Source of the DNA: Phlegmacium glaucopus
Lineage: Eukaryota > Basidiomycota > Agaricomycetes > Agaricales > Cortinariaceae
NCBI GenBank assembly: GCA_015039465.1
Contig: MU130621.1
Location: 23,342-60,483 of the forward strand
Reading direction: 5' to 3'
DNA length: 37,142 nt
The notes below the pieces were generated by a model. It was not told the DNA's origin, did not search any database, and saw only the letters and a list, made by a program, of their open reading frames with translations. Within the stretch, counting starts at the first letter, position 1; every line of letters starts with the position of its first letter. Shown here one piece after another: positions 10,210 to 20,509 of the stretch. The translations under genes were made by a program, and so were the position numbers.

Positions 10210-10578
10210 AACGCGGGAAGTTTAAACTACAAAGAGCTGGGTAAGATAAGCCTTCCTCCCATAATTTCTATTTGGAAACTTTGAGTCAGACTGCGATGTA
10301 TATTGGGAACATTTTTCTCATGTTTTTGCTGGACATGGTAACTAAACGCCTCTTTTCTTTCAGAAGTCCTTTCAATTGATGATCTATAGAAATGACTGCT
10401 CGCTCTCTTGCTGCGACTCCCGGATTGGTTTCTTTGAGCAACGACCTAGGGATGAATTTTTTGAGCGTATCATTGGATGCCGGTCTCGCAATATGGATTA
10501 TCATCTTTTTTTCAGGTTTTCGACCATTATCCAAAACGTGATAAAGTTCTAGCTGCAGTTCATGAAGCATCAAAGTGA
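10210..10578 (+). pseudogene. Truncated plus-strand companion gene (spacer 3)
   Basis: A strongly shortened remnant. The last exon, 10516-10578, follows ttttttcag and reads VFDHYPKRDKVLAAVHEASK and stops, four codons earlier than in the other spacers. The central ADEY exon is missing. Only degraded pieces of the preceding exon remain at about 10360-10450. Confidence 0.45.
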
Positions 10579-11037
10579 TAATTTACGATACTGTGTTTTA
10601 TTTACAATGTATATGCGCACTCCTTTACTGTACTTATTTCGTGATTCGATCTCTTTTGCGTCTCCTATAATTAGGGGGGAGTCGCAGTGCATCGTAGTTC
10701 TGGAGGTTATCGGATAACAAGCTAGCCAACATCCGCAGGGTTATCGCTCTCAGTAGTAGTGGAACCCAGACTTTTTAATGGATGATAGATTTGTTCGGTT
10801 TTTGTTGCTCTTATATAGCAATCTTAACTTGAATATGTGGAAGTTCAGTACTATTTAACAAACAATATGCCAAGGATAGTGAAGATGATATGATACGCAG
10901 CACAGTAGGCATTGGTATAGAAGCACTGGATATTAGCGACGCTACGACTGGCCATACTTTTGAAGAGTGGAGACTAACGCATTCAAAATTCCACGTCGAT
11001 ATGGTGATGGGATTACTTCTGTAATGAAAATATGAAA

Positions 11038-12729
11038 TCAATAATCATACAACGGGTATGTCCACGATGTATCCTCAACAGAGAGTCCAAACGACGGCGA
11101 CCAAGCCTTTGCCACTTCTTTTTCTGTATAATATGACAGATCGAGTTCAAGTTCAATCCCAGATGCTCGTGCGTAAGCTAAAGCTTCGGGTACAATGTCA
11201 ATCTGTCTGGTCCTTGTGAAGTGGACCAAGACCTTTCTGAGTTTTGAAACGGCAGTGTTCGACCTTGTGGCGTCGATTCTGGCCATGATGAATTCCAAAA
11301 GGATTTCGTCGGTTACGTTCGATATCCTATATGCTTCAAAGACTTCCAACGATGGAAAGAGAACAGTCGGCGCAGAATCAGGGAAATGTTGGTGTTTGAT
11401 TTTGTACAGAGCAGTCATCAACTCGACTTGTTCGGGATGAGGATGAGGGAATGGAAAAGAACCTAAAGATCGTTCTTTATGCGATTGACCAAGAACCAAA
11501 TGAGAAAGTGAAGGCGTAAGGGCACTACATTTTAATGCATTCTCTCCGGTGAGGTGGCCGTCGCCCAACATGAGAGTGTCGAGGGAATTGATGCTCTGAA
11601 GGAAATGAAACAGGTCGGACCTCTCGTATTTATCAGCAGAATATCTAAGACAATCGAGAATGCGTAGGGACGGCGCCTCTAAGTTGCAGAATAATTCATT
11701 ACAGCCATAGGATTCCCCTCGAAGCGATAGAAATTTTAGATGGGGAAGAAAAGAAGATGACATAGAAGAGACATTGGAGTCGTCCCAATCGATTTTGAGG
11801 AGACAGGCAACGAGGTTACAACAATAGTTCAATATTTGACCTGCAAGTCCTACGGTGACATAGGAATGGATGAATAAGTGATGGAGATTCTTCCAGTTTG
11901 GAGGGATGCCTATAGGAAATATGTCTTGGTGGATATTCACAATGGAAATACTGCGTAATCCTTGCGCAGTAAGAATGCCACTCTGATGCCACGGATTTTC
12001 GTCCGTGTCATTGTTGGGGTTGACCGTAGAATGGATTCGTATCTCTCGAAGCATACATAAATCATCTTTGGAAAGGCCGAGGATTCTCTTGGATATATCC
12101 AAATGACGAGGGTGGGGTCCCAATTCAAATTGCTGCCAACGTTGAGATGATTGTATAATGGTATCCAATAGTGGCTGAAGGAAGCCGTGGCTTGTAGGTG
12201 GCATGATCGCGATCGACAAAGGACAGGCACCGGAGAGTCTCAACCACCTCTGCGTCTGTTCACAACGTGCTTCCATCCGACACTCCAGATTCTGAATAGA
12301 CGATAGGGGTTCATACTGGTACTGTGTGATTCCCTGCAACACAGGGATATACATCCTGGACCATAGTCGAGGGATTGACAACGCGATAGATCTCCAATCA
12401 CGACAGATATGAGTGAGAAGAATGGGAGCCTCTGAAGGGTCCATAATTGGATTCCGATGCGTGGCAAGGCAATCGATGAATATTACGCCCAAAATATCCA
12501 TGGGTAGACGACGAACAGGAGCGAGGACAGTATTGCAATCGTCAATCGATTTTTGGATGTTGGCCCGTTTTCGTTTGAGAGAGTCCAAGATAGTTTCGAT
12601 TCGCTCGATCTCTGCATCTACCACTGAAATGTCTTCCAAAGGATTGATTCTGAATGCTTTTATTTCGCGAGATTCGTCTTCAGAAGGAGCTTGATTGCTG
12701 TGTAGATAATGAGAAAAGTGAGGCAACAT
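11038..12729 (-). CDS. F-box/LRR-like protein F4
   Basis: Intact, 563 aa; counterpart of F1 in the second block. It is the only copy with the textbook LP at the start of the F-box (APVRRLPMDILGVIF; the others have LS). Residues 1 to about 39 and the whole upstream region are identical to F1, while residues about 120-175 are nearly identical to F3. The middle (HPRHLDISKRILGLSKDD) is its own version. The C-terminus (SYYTEKEVAKAW...SVEDTSW) is closest to F6. LRR-like segments as in F1. Confidence 0.9.
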   Translation of the reverse strand: MLPHFSHYLHSNQAPSEDESREIKAFRINPLEDISVVDAEIERIETILDSLKRKRANIQKSIDDCNTVLAPVRRLPMDILGVIFIDCLATHRNPIMDPSEAPILLTHICRDWRSIALSIPRLWSRMYIPVLQGITQYQYEPLSSIQNLECRMEARCEQTQRWLRLSGACPLSIAIMPPTSHGFLQPLLDTIIQSSQRWQQFELGPHPRHLDISKRILGLSKDDLCMLREIRIHSTVNPNNDTDENPWHQSGILTAQGLRSISIVNIHQDIFPIGIPPNWKNLHHLFIHSYVTVGLAGQILNYCCNLVACLLKIDWDDSNVSSMSSSFLPHLKFLSLRGESYGCNELFCNLEAPSLRILDCLRYSADKYERSDLFHFLQSINSLDTLMLGDGHLTGENALKCSALTPSLSHLVLGQSHKERSLGSFPFPHPHPEQVELMTALYKIKHQHFPDSAPTVLFPSLEVFEAYRISNVTDEILLEFIMARIDATRSNTAVSKLRKVLVHFTRTRQIDIVPEALAYARASGIELELDLSYYTEKEVAKAWSPSFGLSVEDTSWTYPLYDY

Positions 12730-12958
12730 GATTTACTTCGTCCTGGTGGATAAAATTGAGGTGGAGTCCCAGATTGGAACGAAAAGGAACGGAGTAATAG
12801 ACACTGGACATCAGTCAGTAACTTGGGGAAAAAAAGTCGCCGAGTTATCGGCAGGTGTTGCGTTGTTTTCGGCTCAATATTTTCAAGGTGAAGGTTCCAA
12901 GTCCCAAGTGTTGAATTTTCCAGGTTTCGTAAGTCAACGGACTCATAATCATAAAGTT

Positions 12959-12984
12959 CCGAGTTCTCAGCATTGAGAACTTGG
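12959..12984. promoter_or_regulatory. Palindrome upstream of F4
   Basis: Identical to the copy at 3066, again 230 bp upstream of the start codon, within the 1.8-kb identical tract. Confidence 0.5.
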
Positions 12985-13132
12985 TCTTTACAACCTGAGC
13001 CCCCCAAAATCGAACGGGTTGGCATTCGTGCGAGTTTAGCCGGTCGGCTTCTGAATGATCGGACCTTGGACTTTGCACCGCGCAATTTTATTTCAAACTC
13101 AGATGAGGTGCCGATATTTAGCTCTGTTCGCC

Positions 13133-14260
13133 ATCTTTCATTTCACCAAATCTCTCGAAACTAACAGGCGTCATCTACAGAGCCCTACTTTACTTTGGCA
13201 CACTGATGTTCTCGATAGGCTATTAGCTTCGTGCCAGGTTTGCGCGTTTTGTTCCATCCATTGGCACCGCCTGGTGTCTTCTTACCAACATCATGGAATC
13301 CAGGGTATTCTTTCCATTGCGCCTGGCGTCATACATATAGGGAACGTGTTATTTTATGCAACAGTAATGGCTGATACAATTCTCTAAGTCCACAAGAAGT
13401 ATAGAAGTGAGTCAGTGACTTTAGTCCCCTTTTTGCGTTCTAGGGCGAGCCAACTTTATTCTCCAGTCTCGACGTCGCAAGACCAAGTTCAGGTGGAGGT
13501 ACCAAAAACAATTTCATCAAACCAGCAGCTAGCCATCGCGCATTTTGTAAGCCTTCTTTTCGTTAATCCTTTAAAGACATACCAGGGAATAATAGCTTTG
13601 GAAGGGTGGGTTGACAAGAGATCAACGTTCCTGAAAGAGATCAACATTCGTGTTGTGCAGTCACTTACCTTTCAAGTCATGTATTTACTCGATCTTTCCA
13701 CAGCTGCTATCAATTATAAATATTTCTGCCATGCAAAGAAGCTGGCCCTCCTAATAATCGGCAAATGTGGATTGGGTTTCTCTTGATGAATATGTAATGG
13801 AATTCATGAAGACCCAGGTGATGGAACGGAAGGCCGAGATTGGCTCTGGCCATACGGAACGCAAGCGTGACTGAGACTGATGCTTTTCCGACACTATTAA
13901 TCGAGGTGAACGAAGATAATGACATCAAATTTACACTAGATGACGAGGAGCTGGTAAGACTCCCATAATTTCTATTTGGACTCAGACTGCGAGGTAGATT
14001 GGCAACGTCTTTACCATATTGTTCGCTGGACATGGTACCCAAACGCCTCTTTTTCTTCCAGAAGTCCTTTGATTGATGATCGGGATACTTGCTGCGATTC
14101 TTGGATTGGTTTCGTGAGCAACGATCTACAGGTGAAAATTTTGAGCATATCAGTGTCGCAATGTGGATTATCATCTTGTTTTCAGGTTTTCAACGATTAC
14201 CCAAACCTTGATAAAGTTCTAGTTGCGTTTTATGAAGCATCAAGGATGTTCTGTGAGTGA
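13133..14260 (+). pseudogene. Decayed plus-strand companion gene (spacer 4)
   Basis: Base-for-base copy of the remnant at 3240-4367, including its stops and frame changes; last exon 14186-14260. Identical lesions show that the decay preceded the last copying event. Confidence 0.5.
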
Positions 14261-14660
14261 TAAAATTACGATACTGTGTTTTATTTACAATTTATATGCG
14301 CACTCCTTTACTGTATTTATTTGGTGATTCGATCTCTTTTGTGTCTCCTATAATTAAGGGGGAGTCGCAGTGCATGGTAGTTTTGGAGGATATCAGATAA
14401 TAAGCCAGCCCAACATCGGCAAGGTTATCGCTCTCAGTAGTAGTGGAACCCAGACTTTTTAATGGATGATGAATTTGTTTGGTTTTATTGCTCCTCAGCA
14501 CAGTAGGTATGGGTATAGAAGCACTGGATATTAGCGACTTCAAAACGCTCGCTACGACTGGTCATACTTCTTGAAGAGTGGAAACTAACTAATTCAAAAT
14601 TCCATATCGAGATGGCCATGAGGTTGGCAAGAGGATTACTTCTGTAATTAAGATATAAAA

Positions 14661-16367
14661 TCAATAATCATACAAGGGATATGTCCACGATTTGTCCTCA
14701 TCAGACAGACCAAACGACGGCAACCAAGCCGCCACCATTTCCTTGTCTGTATAATATGTCAGACCGAGTTCAAGTTCAATCCCCGATGCTCGTGCGTAAG
14801 CTAAAGCTTCAGGTACAATGTCAATCTGTCTGATCCTCGTGAAGTCGACCAAGACCTTTCTCAGTTTTGAAACGGCAGTGTTCGACCTTGTCGCGTCGAT
14901 TCTGGCCATGATGAATTCCAAAAGCATTTCGTCAGTTATGCTCGATATACTATATGCTTCAAAGACTTCCAACGCTGGAAAGAGAACAGTCGGCGCAGAA
15001 TCAGGGAAATGTTGGTGTTTGATCTTGTAGAGAGCAGTCATCAACTGGACGTGTTTGGGATGCGGATAAGGGAATGGAAAGAGACGTAAAGATTGTTCTT
15101 TAGAAGGTTGACCAAGAACTAGATGCGAAAGTGAAGGCGTAAGGGTACTGCATTTTAATACATTATCCCCGGTGAGATGGTGGTCGTCCAACGCGAGAGT
15201 TTCGAGGGAATTGATGCTCTGAAGGAAACGAAGCAGGCCGGACCTCTCGTTTTCAATAAGATGATCTCCACGACAATCGAGAATACGCAGTGAAGGTGCA
15301 TCTATGTTGCAGAATAGTTTGCTACAACCACTGGGATCCCGGGCCCCGTCAAGCGATAGAAACTTAAGGTGGGGAAGAAAAGAAGATGAAAGAGTGATAG
15401 AAACCTCGCCGCTATCCCGATCGATGAGGAGAAGACAGGCAACGAGGTTACAACAATAGCTCAACATTTGACGTGCAATTCCTAAAGTGACATGGGAATG
15501 GATGAATAAGTGATGGAGATTTTTCCAGTTGGGAGGGACGCCCATATCAAACGCGCCCATGTAGGAGGTATTTGCAATGGAAATGCTGCGTAATCCTTGC
15601 GCAGTAAGAATGCCACTCTGGAGCCAGTTCGGGTTGGGGTCCTCTATTGATTTGGCTGAGCCCGGTGAATGGAGTCGTACCTCTCGAAGCATACATAAAT
15701 CATCTGCGGACAGGCTGAAGATTCGTTTGTATACATCCGAAGAAGAAGAAAAAGAAGAGATGGGTCCCAATTCAAATTGCTGCCAACGTCGAGATGATTG
15801 TATAATGGCATCCAATAGTGGCCGAAAAGAGGGGCCGAGGCCTTCAGCTGGCATGATCGCGATCGACAAAGGACAAGCACCGGAGAGTCTCAACCACCTC
15901 TGCGTCTCTTCAGAACGTGCTTCCATCCGATCCCGGAACGATAGGGGGTCATACCGGACTTGTGTGACTGCCTCCAAGAGAGGGATATACATCTTGGACC
16001 ATAGTCGAGGAATTGACAACGCGATCGATCTCCAATCACGACAGATATGAGTGAGAAGAATGGGAGCCTCTGAAGGGTCCATGATTGGATTCCGATACGT
16101 GGCAATGCAATCGATGAATATTACGCCCAAGATATCCATGGATAGACGACGAACAGGAGCAAGGACAGTATTGCAATCGTCAATCGACTTTTGGATGTTG
16201 GCCCGTTTTCGTTTGAGAGAGTCCAAGATACTTTCGATTCGCTCGATCTCTGCATCTACGACTGAAATTTCTTTCAAAGGATTGATTCTGAGTCCTTTTA
16301 TTTCGCGAGCTTCATCTTCAGAAGGAGGTTGATTGCTATGTAGATAATGAGAGAGGTGAGACAACAT
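14661..16367 (-). CDS. F-box/LRR-like protein F5
   Basis: Intact, 568 aa, the longest; counterpart of F2. F-box-like domain at about residues 70-130 (SMDILGVIFIDCIATYRN...CRDWRSIAL). A serine run, SSFSSSSDVYKRIF, lies at about residue 210 and accounts for part of the extra length. Residues about 290-390 are nearly identical to F3 (CLLLIDRDSGEV, LSLDGARDPSGC, ENERSGLLRFL). The C-terminus (TYYTDKEMVAAW) groups with F2. About 100 bases 3' of the stop it still matches the 3' flank of F2 closely. Confidence 0.9.
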   Translation of the reverse strand: MLSHLSHYLHSNQPPSEDEAREIKGLRINPLKEISVVDAEIERIESILDSLKRKRANIQKSIDDCNTVLAPVRRLSMDILGVIFIDCIATYRNPIMDPSEAPILLTHICRDWRSIALSIPRLWSKMYIPLLEAVTQVRYDPLSFRDRMEARSEETQRWLRLSGACPLSIAIMPAEGLGPSFRPLLDAIIQSSRRWQQFELGPISSFSSSSDVYKRIFSLSADDLCMLREVRLHSPGSAKSIEDPNPNWLQSGILTAQGLRSISIANTSYMGAFDMGVPPNWKNLHHLFIHSHVTLGIARQMLSYCCNLVACLLLIDRDSGEVSITLSSSFLPHLKFLSLDGARDPSGCSKLFCNIDAPSLRILDCRGDHLIENERSGLLRFLQSINSLETLALDDHHLTGDNVLKCSTLTPSLSHLVLGQPSKEQSLRLFPFPYPHPKHVQLMTALYKIKHQHFPDSAPTVLFPALEVFEAYSISSITDEMLLEFIMARIDATRSNTAVSKLRKVLVDFTRIRQIDIVPEALAYARASGIELELGLTYYTDKEMVAAWLPSFGLSDEDKSWTYPLYDY

Positions 16368-16630
16368 GATTTACTTCGTCCTGGTGGATAAAATTGAGGT
16401 GGAGTCTCAGATTGGAACGAGAAGTAACGGAGTAAGGCGCTCCAGTAGACGCTTTGCTTTTGGTCCATCTTGGGAGCCGAACATCAATACCTTGGGAAAA
16501 AAGTTGCCGAGTTATCCGCAGGTGTTTGGCTTTGTGTAGAACCTTTTTTTTTCAAAAATCGAAGGTTCCAAATCCCAAGTGTTGAAGTTTCCCGGTTTTT
16601 TTAGGTCAACAGACTTATAATCATAAATTT

Positions 16631-16656
16631 ACCAGTTCTCAGCATTGAGAACTCGG
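16631..16656. promoter_or_regulatory. Palindrome upstream of F5
   Basis: Arms CAGTTCTCA / TGAGAACTCGG with the outer left bases lost, 264 bp upstream of the F5 start. No copy is seen upstream of F6. Confidence 0.4.
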
Positions 16657-16839
16657 TCTTTACAACCGGAGCCCCCCAAAATCGAACGGGTTGGCATCTA
16701 TTCGTGCGAGTTTAGCCGGTCGGCTTCTGAATGGTCGGACCTTGGACTTTGCACCGCGACAATTTTATTTCAAACTCGGAGGAGGTGCCGATATTTCAAT
16801 TTGGACTCTTTTTGAGGTCTGTTCGCCATCTTTCATTCC

Positions 16840-17790
16840 ACCAAATCTCTCGAAACTAACAGGCGTCATCTACAGAGCCCTCGTTTACTGTGGCAGACTG
16901 ATGTTCTCGATAGGCTATTAGCTTTGTGCCAGTTTGCCATTGGCACCGCCTGGTGTCTTCGTACCAACATCATGGAACCCAGGGTATTCTTTCCAATGCG
17001 CCTGGCATCATACATATGCGGGAACGTGGTATTTTATGCAACAGTAATGGCTGATACAATTCAATAAGTCCACAAGTTGAAGTATAGAAACGAGTCAGTG
17101 ACTTCAGTCCCCTTTTTGCGGTCCAGGGCGAGCTAACTTTATTCTCCAGTCTCGACGTCGCAAGAACAATTTCAGGTGGAGGTACCAAAAACAACTTCAT
17201 CAAACCAGCAACTAGCCATTGTGCATTTTGTAAGCCTTCTTTTCGTTAAGCCTTTAAAGACATACCAGGGAATAATAGCTTTGGAAGGGTGGGTTGACAA
17301 GATATCAACGTTCCTGAAGTGGATCAACGTTCGTTTTGTGCAGTCACTTACCTTTCAAGTCATGTAGTTAATCGATCTTTCCACAGCTGCTATCAATTCT
17401 AATTCTTTCTGCCATGCAAAGAAGCTGGCCCTCCTAATAATTGGAAAATGTGGAATCGGTCTCTCTTTCAATTGGCTCGACCCCGCTCAGTCTGCAGCTG
17501 GCAAAATGACCATCCAACAGGCTCATCGTATGGTAGCAGATTCTCCCTTTCGGCCATTCTTTTCGTTCCAAAAATGGATTCAGTGTCTACCACCTTGAGG
17601 GTATGTATTTCAATTTGTTGGCATTTCTGGTTTAAATAGTTTTTCTCCTCCCCCTTCGTGGGATAACCGAGACTTTAAAGGCTGATAAATATGTAATGGA
17701 ATTCATGAAGACCCAGGTGAAGGAACGGAAGACCGAGATTGGCTCTGGCTCTACGGAACGCAAGCACGACTGAGACTGATGCTTTTACGA
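16840..17790 (+). pseudogene. Plus-strand companion gene, 5' and middle parts (spacer 5)
   Basis: Here the upstream exons are most readable. FAIGTAWCLRTNIMEPRVFF, continuing in frame to a stop near 17065, looks like membrane-protein sequence. A VPKT...QLAIVHF exon is followed by an intron and GIIALEGWVDKISTFL. From about 17390 a continuous frame reads AINSNSFCHAKKLALLIIG and then FNWLDPAQSAAGKMTIQQAH, VADSPFRPFFSFQKWIQ. A TAG interrupts it at about 17366. The ADEY exon lies at about 17680 (here DKYVMEFMKTQV), and the sequence then jumps at about 17793 into F-box 3' flank, so the last exon is deleted. Two separate genes (a membrane protein and another) cannot be excluded. Confidence 0.5.
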
Positions 17791-18033
17791 TACTTATATA
17801 GCAACCTTAACTTGAATATGTGGGAATTCAGTACTATTTAACAAACAATATGCCAAGGATAGTGAAGATGATATTGTACGCAGCACAGTAGGCATTGGTA
17901 TAGAAGCACTGAATATTAGCGACGCTACGACTGGCCATACTTTTGAAGAGTGGAGACTAACGAATTCAAAATTCCACAGTCGATATGGTGATGACGTTAG
18001 CAAGAGGATTACTTCTGTAATAAAGATATAAAA

Positions 18034-19734
18034 TCAATAATCATACAAGGGATATATCCATGATGTATCCTCAACAGAGAGACCAAACGATGGCGACCAA
18101 GCCTTTGCCAATTCTTTTTGTGTATAATATGACAGATCGAGTTCAAGTTCAATCCCCGATGCTCGTGCGTAAGCTAAAGCTTCAGGTACAATGTCAATCT
18201 GTCTGGTCCTTGTGAAGTGGACCAAGACCTTTCTGAGTTTTGAAATGGCAGTGTTCGACCTTGTCGCGTCGATTCTGGCCATGATGAATTCCAAAAGAAT
18301 TTCATCAGTTACGCTCGATATACTATATGCTTCAAAGACTTCCAACGATGGAAAAAGGACAGTGGGCGCAGAATCAGGGAAATGTTGGTGTTTGATCTTG
18401 TAGAGAGCAGTCATGAACTGGACTTGTTCGGAATGCGAATGGGGGAATGGAAAGTGACGTAAAGATCGTTCTTTAGGCGGTTGACCAAGAACTAGATGCG
18501 AAAGCGAAGGAGCAAGGGTACTGCATTTTAATGCATTATCCCCGGTGAGATGGTGGTTGTCCGACATGAGAGTTTCGAGGGAATTGATGCTCTCAAGGAA
18601 CTGAAACAGGCCGGACCCCTCGTTTTCACTAGGGGAATCTGCACGACAATCGAGAATGCGTAGGGACGGTGCATCTATGTTGCAGAATAATTGGTTATTG
18701 GCAATGGGGTCCCCTTGAAGCGATAGAAACTTTAGGTGGGGAAGAAAAGAAGATGAAAAAGTGCTAGAGGGATTGGGAACCTCGTCACGGTCGCTATCCC
18801 AAGCAACTTTGAGAAGACAGGCAACGAGGTTACAACAATAGCTCATTATTTGACGTGTAATTCCTAAGGTGATATAGGAATGGATGAATAAGTGATGGAG
18901 ATTTTTCCAGTTCGGAGGGACGCCTAAAGCAAACACGTTAATGTAGTTATTTGAAAGGGAAATTCTGCGTAATCCTTGCGCAGTAATAACACCACTCTGA
19001 GGCCACGGATCTTCGTCCATGTCCGGGATGGCGTTGTCCGTTGAATGGAGTCGTATCTCTCGAAGCATGCATAAATCATCTGCGGAAAGGTTGAGGATTC
19101 GTTTGAAATCATCTGAATAAGGGGAGAGGGGTCCCAATTCAAATTGCTGCCAACGTCGAGATGATTGTATAATGGCATCCAATAGTGGCCGATGAGAGGG
19201 GCCGAGGCCTCTACCTGGCATGATCGCGATCGACAAAGGACAAGCACCGGAGAGTCTCAACCACCTCTGCGTCTCTTCAGAACGTGCTTCCATCCGACCC
19301 CGGAATGATAGGGGTTCATACTGGCACTGTGTGACTGCCTGCAAGAGAGGGATATACATCTTGGACCATAGTCGAGGGATTGACAATGCAATTGATCTCC
19401 AATCACGACAGATATGAGTGAGAAGAATGGGAGCCTCTGAAGGGTCCATAATGGGATTCCGATGCGTGGCAAGGCAATCGATGAATATTACGCCCAAGAT
19501 ATCCGTGGATAGACGACGAACAGGAGCAAGGACAGTATTGCAATCGTCAATCGATTTTTGGATGTTGGCCCGTTTTCGTTTGAGAGAGTCCAAGATACTT
19601 TCGATTCGCTCGATCTCTGCATCTACCACTGAAACTTCTTCCAAAGGATCCTTTATGAGTGCTTTTATTTCGCGAGCTTCGTCTTCAGAAGGAGCTTGAT
19701 TGCTGTGTAGATAATGAGAAAAGTGGAGTAACAT
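18034..19734 (-). CDS. F-box/LRR-like protein F6 (array end)
   Basis: Intact, 566 aa. F-box core with T in place of the usual M (RRLSTDILGVIF). LRR-like middle with family-specific insertion DSDRDEVPNPSSTFSSSFLPH. The C-terminus is like F4 except for the ending IYPLYDY. It is positional counterpart of F3, but its own N-terminal residues (LIKDPLEEVSV) and its upstream sequence differ from all other copies: just 5' of the ATG the sequence changes to gggttttctttggtg and the palindrome is absent. It may therefore be regulated differently from F1-F5. Confidence 0.9.
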   Translation of the reverse strand: MLLHFSHYLHSNQAPSEDEAREIKALIKDPLEEVSVVDAEIERIESILDSLKRKRANIQKSIDDCNTVLAPVRRLSTDILGVIFIDCLATHRNPIMDPSEAPILLTHICRDWRSIALSIPRLWSKMYIPLLQAVTQCQYEPLSFRGRMEARSEETQRWLRLSGACPLSIAIMPGRGLGPSHRPLLDAIIQSSRRWQQFELGPLSPYSDDFKRILNLSADDLCMLREIRLHSTDNAIPDMDEDPWPQSGVITAQGLRRISLSNNYINVFALGVPPNWKNLHHLFIHSYITLGITRQIMSYCCNLVACLLKVAWDSDRDEVPNPSSTFSSSFLPHLKFLSLQGDPIANNQLFCNIDAPSLRILDCRADSPSENEGSGLFQFLESINSLETLMSDNHHLTGDNALKCSTLAPSLSHLVLGQPPKERSLRHFPFPHSHSEQVQFMTALYKIKHQHFPDSAPTVLFPSLEVFEAYSISSVTDEILLEFIMARIDATRSNTAISKLRKVLVHFTRTRQIDIVPEALAYARASGIELELDLSYYTQKELAKAWSPSFGLSVEDTSWIYPLYDY

Positions 19735-20509
19735 GGGTTTTCTTTGGTGCCGTAATTCCGGCGGATAAAACTGATATAGAGCTTCAGATTGAAAAGAGGA
19801 GTAATGGAGTAAGGCGCTCCAAGTCCATAGACGTTTTGCTTGTCCATCTTGGGAGTCAGCTACTGGACGTCAGTAACTTGGGAAAAAAGTCACCTAGTTC
19901 TCCGAAGGTGTTGTGTTGTTTTCGGCTTTGTGTGGAGAGCGGGTTTCCAACAAGTTTCCAAATTCCAAGTGCTGAAGTTTCCCAGTTTTAGTTATGCCAA
20001 CAGATCTTGAAAGGACTTGGAATCGCAATGAGAAGAGGGTGGCCAGGTAGTCACATGATCCAGGACGTGTAAGAGGCTTTTGGCTAGGCTCGTCGTTAAA
20101 AGCCGTTATTGGAGGAGAAAGGGAAAAAGTGTATGGAATTCTGCTCACACCCTAACTTCTTCACCACAATCGTTTCATCGATCTCAGCAACATTTAAATA
20201 TAAATATGTACCACCTCTACCAAAAAGCGCTGCCTGAATGATGAAAATCCAGATACTCCAGCCCATAAAAGACCTGGGAATTTTACGGCAGATCTGTCAA
20301 TGTCATCTGCAGGGGCTCGGGGCTTCGATGGTCACGTCAGATTAGATGGATAACGTTTCTACGATAAGAGACGACGAAGGGCGTGGACGCAACACGTGAT
20401 CTGTTTGGTTTTAGTTTGGTGAGCGCTAGTGCTTTGTGCAGACTACTCCTACCTCGCCTTCGCTTAGAATAAAAATATCACAGAAAACCAAACCTGTCCG
20501 TCTCTAGTT
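19735..20509. other. Upstream region of F6 and right edge of the F-box array
   Basis: From 19735 to about 20000 there are scattered matches to the other F-box upstream regions (gacttggaaaaaaagtc-like block, TTTCGGCT...). After about 20000 no array similarity remains, so this is the array border. Bases 20000-20509 hold no credible gene; AT-rich stretches at 20185-20215 could serve either neighbour as promoter. Confidence 0.6.

Larger units (their letters stand above)
12612..14410. repeat. 1.8-kb exact duplicate of 2719-4517
   Basis: Second copy of the identical tract, offset 9893. Identity over coding and non-coding sequence alike means that the copying event was recent, or that an assembler duplicated the sequence. 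The neighbouring sequence is clearly diverged on the F1/F4 coding side. Confidence 0.88.

Noticed and set aside
1..19734. Regularly spaced repeats resembling a CRISPR-like or satellite array
   Set aside because: The repeated unit is a whole protein-coding gene with its flanks in eukaryotic-type DNA; repeat and spacer lengths are far too large for CRISPR.
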